This document shows, one piece after another, positions 20,449-31,570 of a stretch of 64,000 nt of DNA. The DNA lies in assembly GCF_004027225.2 (NCBI RefSeq), contig NC_044290.2, positions 8,324,906-8,388,905 of the forward strand. The letters run 5' to 3'. Both the position numbers and the translations under genes were made by a program. The notes beneath the pieces were generated by a model that was given only the letters and a program-made list of their open reading frames with translations, was not told the DNA's origin and ran no database searches. This DNA is from Strigops habroptila. Lineage: Eukaryota > Chordata > Aves > Psittaciformes > Psittacidae. The first letter of the stretch is position 1; each line of letters begins with the position of its first letter.

Positions 20449-22200
20449 GGAAGGGGAGCCCAGCTGGAATGGCTTCCTGCCACGTGTCAGTGCTCCTGCA
20501 GACACGAGTCCAGAACGAGGAGGCGCAGGAGGAGCAGTGGCTGTTTGGACACAGCCTCTCTGGTCTTGCTGATAATGTGCGCAAGTACTTACGAAGAAGC
20601 ATTTTTATTCCTTGAATGAGTTGTTGCTTTTGAATTTGTAAGCTGTGATTTGCTGCCTTCACGCTGTTGATAATGACTTTTCCAGAGGGAAATCCACTGT
20701 CATAACTAGCTCTGAGCTTTGCCTTTGATTTGGAAGTATTTTGTGCTTTTGTGAAAAGCTGCACTTTCCTGAATGCTCCTTTCTCTGTTCACACACCAAG
20801 ACTAAAACTGATTTGCGTCCTGACAGACTTGCTGTTTGTTCCTATGTGAGAGCTAACCTGTGTCAGGAGGCTGTGGAACGTTCCTTCCTTTGTCCTGAGG
20901 CCTCTGCTTCAATCACCTGCCTGGATTACAGGCTGAAGACATTGAGATGCCAGGGTAGAGGACCTGCCCAAGAGGAATCACAGTCCATCTCGTCTTGCTG
21001 AGGTGTCTGAGTTAGGATCCAAGATTCTTCAGACTTCCTGTGCTATGGAGAGAGGAAAAACACCTCCCAGCCCCCCCAGAGGAGGATTTGACCTTTTTCA
21101 TCTGACCTTTTGGGTTTTGTTTTCATTCTCTTTAATAACAGTTACTCAGACTTTGCCTTAACACCTAAAGCACATCCAGCAGGAATTCCTGCTTTCCTGT
21201 ATGCTGAAGCAGGAGCCGGGTTAATACTCTCCTTTTGCACAGAAGAGAGTCCTAATGGACAGAGGCTTCTTAAAACCAAAGCTAAGCCTGGAGAGTGGAA
21301 AGGAGAGCATTATTTGAGCAATAACAGCATAATTCTGAAAGATAGTATCAGTGTTTAAAAGAAGGATGTAGAAGCTAGAACCAATACCTTGATCCATGTT
21401 TGTCTAGAACCTTAAGTCTTGTACAGACCTATCATTTTTAAAGAACATTTATTTTTTTATATAGTGCACAGTCAAGAGGAGACTTTAGACATCATTTGCC
21501 TTCAGCTGTGGAGCACAAAGTGACATGTTTATTGGTGTCTGATAGGAGGCACAACAGCTTGTTCCAGCTGTCAGAATCCTAAATAAATAGCAACCCCTCA
21601 ATTACTCCAGCAACTGAAACTGTCAGGAAATGCCTGATTGTGTTGGCTTAGCCAGGACTGAGCCATACTGCAATGTAAACACGCATGCAATGACCCAGCA
21701 GCTGGAGTACTGGCAACTAATAATTGCTTTTCTTCTTTGTGTTCTCTGCTTGAAGTGTATTCCTGAGGCCTTGAGCAAATCCAGGCGATCTTTTTTAAAA
21801 CATTTTTCAATAAATAGGTCTAATTCATCTCTCTTTGGCATCACCTGGATTTCACTGCTTGAAAATCACATCTCTTGTGTTTTGGCTTTTCAGTGTAAAG
21901 CCAATGGGACCAGACACAGACACACTTGAGAGGAAAGGGTACAGATCTGTGCTCTCTCCCATGACTGCATCGCATGAGGAGGAGCACATGCACTGGGGAC
22001 TGCAGCCCTCCCGTCCTAGCCACAAAATGCACCCTTTCAGAGCATGAAGGGCACCCATAATGGCCAGGCGGAATCAAACCAGCAATTGTTTCTATGCTCT
22101 TATTGAACATTAGATGAACAACAGGAAGGGGAGGTGTGTAAATCTGCACATCTGCATTCTAGGAGTATTTTAAAATAGCAAGTAAGTATGAGCCTGGTTT
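20449..22200 (+). other. SCPEP1 3' UTR and downstream flank
   Basis: No coding exon is visible after the SCPEP1 stop. The first part is presumably 3' UTR up to a signal near 21582 or 21809. Open frames such as 21630-21929 and its minus-strand counterparts show no recognisable domains. Confidence 0.5.
21582..21587 (+). terminator. SCPEP1: Candidate SCPEP1 polyadenylation signal
   Basis: AATAAA lies about 1.13 kb past the SCPEP1 stop, followed some 45 bases later by a GT-rich GATTGTGTTGG stretch of the kind that follows cleavage sites. A second AATAAA at 21809-21814 is an alternative. The 3' UTR length is therefore inference. Confidence 0.4.
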
Positions 22201-22669
22201 TGTTGGGATATAGTTAATTTTCTTCATAGTAGCTAGTATGGGTGATGGTTTGGATTTGTGCTGGAAACCATGTTGATAACACAGAGATATTTTAGTTACT
22301 GCTGAGCAGTGCTTAGTCAAAGCCTCTTCAGCCTCTCACTCCACCAGCGAGGAGGCTGGGGGTGCACAGTGATTAAGGAGGGGACACAGCCAGGACAACT
22401 GACCCAAGGGATATTCCAGGTCATAAGACATCATGCTCAGCATATAAAGCTCTGGAAGAAGGAAGGGGGGATGTTGGGAGTGATGGTGTTTGTCTTCCCA
22501 AGTCACATGTGATGGAGCCCTGCTGTCCTGGAGACGGCTGAACACCTGCCTGCCCATGGGAAGTGGTGAATGAATTCCTCATTTTGCTTTGCTTGTGTGT
22601 GTGGCTTTTGCTTTACCTATTAAATTGTCTATCTCGACCCACAAGTTTTCTCCCATTTAAACCATAACA
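22201..22669 (+). mobile_element. Second ERVL-like solo LTR, with an internal deletion near its 3' end
   Basis: Starts TGTTGGGATATAGTTAA and ends in CA, in the plus orientation. It is the same broad LTR family as the element at 15588-16150, sharing for example GGATATTCC and the CGACCCACAAGTTTTC region. A TATAAA at 22443-22448 and an ATTAAA at 22619-22624 sit where the LTR promoter and poly(A) signal belong. The GC-rich U5 segment, complete in the first element, is largely missing: the sequence jumps from GTTTTCTCCC to the terminal TTAAACCATAACA. No 5-bp target duplication is evident (ggttt left, gcagt right). No retroviral genes are attached. Confidence 0.83.
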
Positions 22670-24518
22670 GCAGTTTAAGTTGGCTTGAAGTCCTGAAACC
22701 TCTTATATATAATACTTTGCATTATGTCCAAACAACTGATAATATAGGGCTCGACAGAGGGAAAGAATTGAGAAGATGGTATCTCCAGAAAGCAGCATTT
22801 ACTGCTGTTCTTAGCTTCTTTATTAAATTGGGTATGGATTCCCATTGCCTAGAGCTTGTGCTCAGTGATGGGCCTGAGACATCTGTTTCTTGTCCTGCTT
22901 TGTTTTAGCTTCTGCAGGTTTTTCTGTTGTCTTATAGGGAAAAAAGATGTTTTCAAGAAGGCTGGTGGTAATGATTTGTTGGTTTTAGGGGCTAGGCCAA
23001 ATCTAACCATGTTAGAATAAAAATGCCCAAGAAGACAAGCTTTTAAATAGTGTCCGTTTAAATGCAAATGACAAAAAAGCAGGAAAAAGCAAAGGCTTTG
23101 TAATTACCTGTGTGTCAGAGCTCTGGCTCATCACAAGGTAGGTCACCTGTCCGGCAGATACTGTAAGAAATTGGTTGCTTTGAAAGGAGTTCAAGTCCCG
23201 CTGTGTATCTGATTAGCAGTGACATACTTTGTCCATTTTGATTTCAGGCAGTATGTTATGTCCAGATAATGGCTGTTGCTTGGCAAATCTATTTGAATGA
23301 ATAGTTCTAAATATTAATAACATCTATTACAGATGCTGGACAACTCAAACCAGCCCAACGTTTGCATTTCAGCCTCGGCAGTTGCAGGCTTTGATTGCAT
23401 AGGTAGCCGGAGAGCTACTGACTTATTTTGTTTACCATCAATTGAGGATAATCCTCACAGAAACAAATCTGTGTTAAAAATCAATAACTGAGCACTGTCT
23501 CTTCAGCATGGACAATTTGGGCTTTCTATACTCTCTACATTTTACAAGCCAGAGAAAGAAACCTGAAAGTTATCCTCTGTGTAATAAACAGATGTCTTTT
23601 TTCTTTGTATTTTGCTGGATCTGGGTCGATATAATGGGGAAGGGTCACTTGAAGCATCCACTGAGCCTTAAACTAGTATGTACCTGTGTCTCATGATCAC
23701 TCGTACACGGAGGATATGGGACAGATGGACCTTTGGTCTGGCTTTCACTGCTGTTCCTATGCCGTAGAGGTTGAGACTAGTGTGGGCAGATGAATGCAGA
23801 TGAGATGTGCCCATTTGCCACCACAGGGGTATCTGATACAATGGTTGTGTCTAATGTAACTAATCTGATGTGGACTATTTTTGCTGTAGGAAGAGTGAAT
23901 ATCACAAGCTATTTCTAAAGGGAATTTGGTATGCAGCGCTCATCAATTTTATATCTTTAAAGTTTGGGGCTTAACAGTGGGCACGTAGCTGTGGGTTTGG
24001 TTTGGGGTTTGTTGTTTTCAGAAGATGAACGTTTTGAAACATTGCAACATCTGCTTATCTCAGGATTCAAAGCCATAACAAAAGAACATCTGTACTGAGG
24101 CAAAATGGAAATCTTGGAGCACTTCTTCATTGTCATGTTATGTCTACTCTGCTGTATGGCAGCACAATTTGTGTGTGTCACTTCTGAGGTCTGGGCTATG
24201 TTTATGTTTTTCCAGAAGGGATTCAGGAAAGGAGTAGTAATTTATCTGACCCGCAGACAGTGATGAGGGAACGGTGAGAATTTGAGTAGAGCACAGTTCA
24301 CCCTCACAAGGTTTCTCTGGAAATTGTTTGTGGCATTTACTAGATAATAGATTTGGTAGTTAAGGAGTAGCTTTAGCTCTTGGGGAGGAACAAATGTACC
24401 AGTGTAGTCACTGCTGGGGGGGGGATTCTTTCCCCTTTTTTCTAAGGTGGCTAGTGACTGAGGTAGTAGGAAACTGTAGCTGCAGGAGTAGAGGTGTGTT
24501 AGCATGCATGGCCTAACG
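22670..24518. other. Intergenic DNA, no recognised content
   Basis: I find no exon, RNA gene or repeat here. Open frames are short and unsupported. Confidence 0.5.
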
Positions 24519-24885
24519 CAGTGGTTTTCAACCTACCTCAGTTTACAAACCACTCACCTAAAACATTTCCAAGGAAAGCAAATCATCCTTACAAATTTCA
24601 TATATTTCATATATTGACCATTACTCTTCAGCTGTATTTGATAAGTGCTATAATTCAGTGGCTAACATTAGCAGAGTATTGGCAGAATTGATGCATTAAC
24701 TCTACCAATGGTCTAAACCAGATGGGAATTCTGGCAGGCCACGTCCCATAGGGGACTCCAGAATTTCCAGCCTTGCTCTGAATTAGTCCTAAGGGGTTAG
24801 TCTTAGGACATACTCTAAAGCATACTTTGATGCCTTTTTTATTTCTCTCCCCCTAAGCTACTAGAGGTTGAAAACCAAAGCACTA
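24519..24885. mobile_element. Non-autonomous hAT (Charlie-like) DNA transposon relic
   Basis: The left end is CAGTGGTTTTCAACCT, very close to hAT-Charlie termini such as MER5. The right end has the inverted copy, AGGTTGAAAACC at 24864-24875, followed by AAAGCACTA, so the twelve inner bases pair perfectly and the two ends differ by a few-base indel. The 367-bp interior has no transposase frame, as expected for a MITE-like derivative. No clean 8-bp target duplication was found, so exact ends are uncertain. Confidence 0.6.
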
Positions 24886-26980
24886 GAAGGCCGTGGCCAT
24901 TGTGCTCATTTATCATAGCTAGCTGGTGGTGTTGGGTGCTCCCACGAACTGGAAAGCAAGAGGTGGACTATGAAGATTTCTTCTCTTACTGGGACCTCTG
25001 GAACAGTGGGACAGACAGTAACCCCTCTTTGCTGTCCCAGGGACTGGGCAGGCACTGCAAACAGTCTGCTTTGAGATTAGTATATCAGGTCTCAGCTCAC
25101 AAAGGGGGCTTTTGTGGTCCAGAGCTGTGGTTTTCTGTTTGTTCTGTGGCCCCAATGCTGCAGGGAGGAGATTGAGGTGCCTCGGAAGACCAAAACATCC
25201 AGATAATATCCAGGTCCAGCAAATGTCTCACTGTGGCTCTGCTGTTCAGTATTTCCATCTGATGTATTGTGCGAATCTGACTCCAAAGTACTCTTGTGGT
25301 AAGGCAGGTGGTTAGGATGTAGAAGCTGCTCATCCAAAACATTTACTTGGATGTCACGTAGGCAGAAGCAACTACAGATTCACAGGGGACTTGAGCGAAT
25401 AAGGCCAGACTGACTGTACAGCAGGGAGGCAAAAATCATACTTTTGCTGACGCCAGTTCAAATCAAGCAGCTCACTTCTGTTCTCCCCTAATTTTTATCT
25501 TCAGTCTCAATACCAAATTTACAGGTAGATACTGTGATGAATCTGGCTGTATCAGTGAATCATCTAAGCATGAGAGACAGCTGGAATAATTCCATCTGCA
25601 AGCTGCACTTAGTAGATTTGATAATGCCTACCACAGTCATTTTCAAAAGGCAATTACAAGGCTGCTAGAACCAGCCTGGTTAAACTGCTTTTCTAATTGC
25701 CTCTCTGTTCCTAAAATGCCCTTTTCAGGACTGTTTCCCCACAAGCAAGCCGGTGGCCGTGTATCTTTGAAACAGTCAGACTGTGCTTTAGCCCCACAGC
25801 CCATTTGCACCATGGGTGGTCACAGCAGTGATGGTGCTGCACGTACATTCTCTTGCACAAATACTTGTGTTCTGTCCTTTATCTCCCACTAGTCAGGCAA
25901 CTTGGACCCGTCTCACACAATCTGTTTGGAGACACAACAAGTAATCGCTGTTTGGCTTGAGCATCAGTATGGAATATCATGTTCTAATTTTATTATTCTG
26001 TCCCAGATCTTGTTGCTAAATACAGCAGTATCTGGGAATTACATGCCTGTAGGCAGCTGTAATAGGACTGCAGATGGAACGTGTTTATTCAGATGTTGTG
26101 TGGTCCATCATGGAGAGGACAAAATAAGCAAGATTTCAGAAACTTTATTTGAAGCAGTAAAGGATAACTTACTGCACAGTTCATGTACTGTTATGGGTGA
26201 GTTGGCCTAAAGAAAATACACTGGCTGGTGCATCCTCAATCTCTAACAGCTGCTACATGATTTGCTAGGTGATTTTTAATAAATCGAGGGAGGGAAGGGG
26301 AATAAAAGTCCTCAAGAATCTGGGGCTTAGCTCTGTTAATGTTGTTTGCTGCTTAGAGACAGGAATATTGTTTGTTTCTTGACAGGTCTTTGGTAGAAGT
26401 TGAAAATAACTTTACTGTAGCTACTACACCAGGTCTCCTTTTTACACGGTTGTCTTGGAGTCTTAAACATTTCATTGTACCCAGAATCTCCTGTGAAGGA
26501 GTGAAGATCTCTTCCTGAAGCACTAAGGTTCAGAAATGACCCAGTGGCCTGGCAGTGGTCAGATGCTTTCTAGCACCATTAATGCTTTCAGGAGGTTGCC
26601 AGATGCCATTGCACGTTATAATCTGAGGCAAATGTAAGTCTACCCAACTGCTTAGAGCTAGTCAAGAGAAAAGCTGACAGGGACTGTCCTTTCCCTAAGA
26701 GGAGGCAGCAGGAAGGCTTCTGGAATCTACAGAGAAGATGTTTGTCCTAGGGAATTTGGAGGACTGTGGGACTTTCTTGGCACGGGAAGAAAGCTTGCTT
26801 TACCCCATAATGTTCACCTCTGTTTTACATATTATTCTTACCAACCACAGTAGGCTCATATTGCAGCCCTATGCAAGGTGGCCAGCGATGAATTCTCTTT
26901 GCTGGTGACAACAGTGCAGTGAACCTGAGTGGCCGCTTGGTGGAGTAAGGAAACCTCCAAATACCATGGGAGCATGCCGG
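24886..26980. other. Intergenic DNA, no recognised content
   Basis: No splice-bounded coding segment, RNA gene or repeat family is recognised. The open frame 25902-26210 has no family resemblance. Confidence 0.5.
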
Positions 26981-26984
26981 CGTT

Positions 26985-27095
26985 AGCAGCTACACCTCTG
27001 GGGCCGGCCCGGGAGAGTCCTGGTCAGCACTTGGAAACGCGCGTTTGATCCTGTGAATTCACGGTGGAAACGGTTTTATGTGAACCGATACGGAG
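26985..27095. promoter_or_regulatory. Isolated CpG-rich patch with three palindromes
   Basis: In otherwise CpG-poor DNA, about ten CpGs fall within roughly 110 bases. The patch contains the perfect palindromes GGGCCGGCCC (27001-27010), AAACGCGCGTTT (27035-27046) and GTGAATTCAC (27053-27062). It may be an orphan CpG element (enhancer or unannotated promoter), but no transcript start or exon is visible beside it. Function is inference only. Confidence 0.35.
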
Positions 27096-30000
27096 GATTA
27101 TTTAATTTTAGCAATAACTTAATAAGAATAGATACTTTGGTCTTCGTGAGCACAACCTCAATTACAACAAGGCTTTATGGTTGCAAGTAACAGCTCAATT
27201 GGCCAGCTTTAACCAGAACATACCATTCCAGTTTGTGATTTGTGCTTGGGCACGCTCTCTGTCACATGGGGTATTGCCTGGCTATCCTTAAAACATTGAC
27301 CAGTGTCTCTGAGGGTAAGTCTGTGTGTTGGAAGAAGAAATAAGGCATTGGTGGGTTTGCTGAGGTAACTGCAGTAACCATCTAGCTAGGCTGATCTAGC
27401 AGAGTTACACACATACCCAACTCGTCATCTGGTAAAATGCTGTTGAAATTGAGCAAGAGCATTCACACTATACAAAATCAAACCACAAAAACTTTTGCAA
27501 GGTGAGGTCCTTTAAGAACTAGAAAAATTCAAAGGAAGATCCTTGTTTGTTGAAACATTTTTCCCAAATTTCTAAGGGCTGTTTTGTTGTCGTTTAACTT
27601 TTGTATAATAGAAAAAAGATTAGAGAAAATGGCAGTTAAGAAATCAAGCATCTTGCTTCTGTGTCACACCTAAGTAAGTTAGTCTGAGAAAACTATCACC
27701 TCTTAAATAATACTTCTAAGTTTTCAAGCAGGGCAAGAGTATTAATAAGCCAGTTCTTGCTGCCTGTTATGTGTTCTTTATGACACTTAAAGAAAATATC
27801 CAACTGATAAAGCACATCTGCTCTGTTGCTAAGCAGAGCTACAGCAGCCAGTGGGAAACAGGATTTGTTTCAAAATACAGTAAGACTGTAGAAGCCAAAT
27901 GCTCAATCAGGGTTACATTTGTATATACTATAAAAAGAAATTGTACTCCGAAGCTGTTCTGAGGGGCTGGGTCTCAAGATGTTGCTGCTATGTGCTGGAA
28001 CACAACCAGAATTGTAGATAAAGGTCATCAGCTTTGCGGAATGCACTTCTTAGATGCTCTTTCTGACACTAGGTTACAATTTTCTATGTAAGTGGAAGTG
28101 ACATTGATGGAAAAGCAGCTGATTGAAAAGAAAGCCTGCAAATGACAGCCATGGCCTGGGGTATTGAATGAAATGTTTCCTTCCGAACTCTTTATTCTGA
28201 ACAGGCAAATATGGTAGCACCACCACAATCTTTCAATCTTTCTGCTAGATTTGCAGCATGTAAAATATTTATTCCACATAGAGCATGAGTTAAATGAAGA
28301 AGTTGCCAAACATCTTCGATTAAACAAATACTTTGATAAACCAGTAAGGAAAAAGAGCCCATTGGTACTTGCAGACATGTTCTACCTAGAACTGGAGAAG
28401 CAGAGATCCACTGGCAATAAAAATGTACCTCCTCCTCAATTCAGCCTTACAAACTGTGCCCTGCCAGTGCAGTTGCCCAGCAAGCATGTGGCACATGTTC
28501 AGCTCAATGTCCTGTCTTCAACACACTTGGGGTACTCCTAGCTTTCAGATCTTGGACCTTTATTGACAGCATCCCACATCCCAATTCTCCTGCATTCAGT
28601 GCTGTCAAATCATCTCCCAGCTGTCAGATCTTTGCTCAAAATACTCAGCTGTCTACAATATCTTCTACAGCCTCTTCATCTCTCCTTATCAGTTTGATTC
28701 CAGTGCTCAAGCTGTCTGTGGCAGTTTCAGTCTTCAATATTAACTCCCTAAACTGTAGTGTCTATAGCTGGAGCTTTTTTTCTCTTCGCCTCCCACTCCC
28801 CCCACCCCTTACAAGTTAATGCAAGAATGGCACAGATTGTAGTGCTGACAGTTTTGGTCTAAATCTATGTTGCCACTTATTTGTATATCTAGAACCAAGT
28901 TCCTTCTTCCTTCAGCAGAAAGTAAAGGAGAGTCAGTAGAAATTAACTGGATTCCATGAGACAGAGCTTGACCCCCTCTGGGGTGCAGGAATTCCTCCTC
29001 TGGTTCTGGCAAATAGGAAGCGATATTCCTTTCTATTTTTTTCCTCACAACAGTTCACTGTCCAGAACTGCACAGAGAGAGGCGAGTCAGAGGCGGTGCA
29101 AGGAGGCACTCCAAGGCAATCTGGGAAAACAAGGTGGGACAATGACACACATGTGCTCTGAAGCTTTGAAGAGGCTGAACTCCACTTCAGAGCAGTTAGT
29201 CTGACAGTAGCTGATTCCACATAGGTGTGCTTTCCACAACTTTGAGGAGTACCAGCTCACAAATTTTGAGTGCTTTGAATAGGTGCCCCTGAGGGGTGTG
29301 CTAATCCCCATGTAACCTGAAGATGAGTTCAAGGGTCCTGAGATAAAAGCTAAATGTTTCCACATCTTAAGAATCATGCCCCAACTTCAGAGAAGTTTGC
29401 TGATCAAATATTTTGCTTCCCTTTCAGCTCTCCTCACAAGTCTTCCTAAAGGCTCTTATCTGATCTCTGCACTTTGAATTTCTTTGGGTTATTTTTTCCT
29501 CCCCCCAGGAGAACTCTTCTGTATTTGCTGTAAAACTAAAGGAAGGTCAGGTGGCAGAGGCTCTGGAACCAGCTCCCTATCTCTGTGTCAAAAGGGTGGG
29601 TATGTAGGGAGCTGTATTACTAGTGCAGTGTCACTGTGTTGTTGATTGACAGCTGGCTTAGAGCCTACAGGGATGTCAAGTCAACCTCTTCCCAAGCTCT
29701 GAATTTGCACATAAAAGGGATGAGACTTGTGCTCGAAGAAGCAAAACTTCCTGAGGAGAACACTCCTATTTGTTCCTAGAACAGAGATGAATTTTACTAG
29801 CTTGCTCTAATAATGGGATTTTCAGGGTTGCTAAGGGCCATATTGACCTGTCTTACTGCAAGAAGCAAATGAATGGATACTGTCCCAGTTCAAAACCTGC
29901 TGCACTTTCATGGCCATTTTAGATGGACAGCTTTATCAGTCACCTAAGAAAGAACATCACTCGGTGATGGATGGTTCACCTGCACTTAGCAACTGCAGCA

Positions 30001-30540
30001 GGAAAGAAGTTCTGGCAAAGTAAGTACCTGAGCCTGACTCAGCCAGTGCTCCTTCCTCCACAAGGCGCTGCCCCGTCATTCCTGGTCTGAGGCACAAGGC
30101 AGGAACCAGAATCATTCCTGGTTTTCCCCCTGGTAGCTCCTGGCTGTGGGCTTAAAAACCAGTCTAAAAAACTGAGGAAGAAACGGGACAGAGCAGAAAG
30201 ATTGGATTAAAACCCAGCTGTGGAGCACAGCACTTGCAGAAGGCTTTAATGAGGAATCCTGCAAAGGCAGGGACATCCCTTCATTACGAGCTATGTCTCA
30301 TTAACGTGTGGGTGAACAGTATCTGTTTTAAGCCGACTCCAGGCATAAGGAATGCTTCTGCATGGCTCTGCCTGGTCGCTTGAGCACAATGGAGCACGGC
30401 AAGCTCTGCTTGTGCTCCTTTTCTTTAATTGTCCCTTAACTCTCTACACTCTTGCTTCTTCTCCCTTTAGCCTGGCTCTCTTCAGACCAGGATCAACGTT
30501 TTTTCCTCATGAAAAACTGTAGCGTGGCTCATGTTTTAAC
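27096..30540. other. Intergenic DNA upstream of RAB11FIP4
   Basis: Nothing is firmly annotated here. One open frame at 28251-28541 is discussed as a finding. The rest shows no repeat family I recognise. Composition turns GC-rich only after about 30540. Confidence 0.5.
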
Positions 30541-30967
30541 TTGGGGCGGTGGGGAGGAGGACTGGGGTGTGGAGCTGTGAAGCGATTGGCAGTGGGGCTC
30601 CCCTGCCCCATTCCTCTTCCCTGGGGCGATTTTCCTCCCCACGGAAACTCCCCCTCGCTGCCCCTGTCGCGATTATCGTCGCTCTCGGGCCTCTCCCCTC
30701 ACGCCCCGCTTCCCGCCCAGCCCCGGCGGCGCCTCTCCCCTCACCGCAGCGCCCCCTGGCGGCGGCCCCGCCCCTCCCCGCCGCCTCCCTCCCTCCCCAT
30801 CCTCCAGCGCTGCCCTATTGTTCTCCCTTCCCTCGCTCCCTCCCTCCGCCCGGGGCTCGCGTCCTCGCTCCGCTCTCCTCCATCCCTCCCTCCATCCTTC
30901 CCTCCTCCTTCTCGCCGTCCCTCCCGCCCGAGCTGATGTCACGCACCCGCTGAAGGCGCGGGCGATC
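30541..30967 (+). promoter_or_regulatory. RAB11FIP4: CpG-island, pyrimidine-rich promoter of RAB11FIP4
   Basis: The block is GC-rich and dominated by CCTCC/CCCTCC runs on the plus strand (30780-30930), typical of TATA-less promoters with purine/pyrimidine asymmetry. A half-CRE-like TGATGTCACGC occurs at about 30934-30944. The CpG island continues through exon 1 into intron 1 to about 31720. The transcription start is not defined by sequence. Confidence 0.6.
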
Positions 30968-31009
30968 ATGGCTGCTGCGGCCGCGGCCGTGCCGCCGGCC
31001 TCCAGCTAA
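30968..31009 (+). promoter_or_regulatory. uORF in the RAB11FIP4 leader, stop overlapping the first in-frame ATG
   Basis: A 14-codon frame, MAAAAAAVPPASS then TAA, starts in strong context (A at -3, G at +4). Its stop codon TAA (31007-31009) shares its last A with the ATG at 31009, forming TAATG. The next in-frame ATG of the main frame, at 31018, lies 9 bases further on. This geometry fits termination-reinitiation control. It assumes transcription starts upstream of 30968. Confidence 0.55.
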
Positions 31010-31152
31010 TGCCCGCGATGGAGCCGGCGAGCCTGCTGCGGTTCCTGCGGAAGCTCAAGGAGGTTTTCGACGTGTGCGACGAGGATGCGGACGGCTTCAT
31101 CCGGGTGGAGCACTTCGTCGCCCTGGGGCTACAGTTCGGCCAAGGGGATGAG
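31009..31152 (+). CDS. RAB11FIP4: Rab11 family-interacting protein 4, first coding exon (partial gene)
   Basis: Forty-eight codons end at GAG|GTGAGT in phase 0. The peptide LLRFLRKLKEVFDVC, DEDADGFIRVEHF, VALGLQFGQGDE matches the start of class II Rab11-FIPs, and of FIP4 in particular (human LLRSVRRLREVFEVC...DGFLRVER...ALGLRFGQGEE, same splice point). It holds an EF-hand-like helix-loop: D24, D26, D28, G29 and I31 fit, but position 12 is His35 rather than Glu, so calcium binding may be weak. The rest of the protein (Rab11/Arf6-binding coiled coil) lies beyond the window. FIP4 links Rab11 to recycling-endosome traffic to the cleavage furrow and centrosome. The ATG at 31018 (G at -3, G at +4) has far better context than the one at 31009 and is the likelier start. 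Confidence 0.88.
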
Positions 31153-31329
31153 GTGAGTGAGGCGACCCCCGCTCCCGCCCGGCCCCCGGCAGCCGCGCAA
31201 CTTTCGCCTGCTGCTCCCCCTGCGCGGCGAGCGGGCCGCGGCTCTGCCCTGCCAGACCCCACCGGGACCCCCCGTCACCCACCTGCCTTCATCGCGGCCC
31301 ACATTCCACCCCTCCTTCGGGGACCCCCC

Positions 31330-31570
31330 GGCTCCGCCCCTCAGGCGGCGCAGACCCGCTCCTTTCAGGGCGGCTCGGACCCCCCCAGTCCCTCAGGGGG
31401 TCCCGGAGACCTCCCCATGGCGGCCTCGAGACCCTTCCCTCAGGGCCACCCAGTCGCTCTCCCCCTTTCCCTCAGAGTCCTCCCTAAAGACAGCTCAGAT
31501 CCCTCCTTCCCCAGAGGGTCCCGGAGTCTTTCTCTTCCCTCAGGGCGGCCCAGACCGCCCGGGCTGATCT
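31330..31570 (+). repeat. Degenerate GC-rich minisatellite at the start of intron 1
   Basis: The motif CCCTCAGGGCGGCCCAGAC and variants (TTTCAGGGCGGCTCGGAC, CCCTCAGGGCCACCCAG, CCCTCAGAGTCC) recur about seven times at irregular spacing of roughly 25-45 bases. The copies are diverged, which indicates an old tandem array. Confidence 0.55.

Noticed and set aside
27035-27056. tRNA-like B box (GTTTGATCC) in the CpG patch, suggesting a tRNA-derived SINE
   Set aside because: The flanking bases cannot pair into a T-arm and there is no convincing A box.
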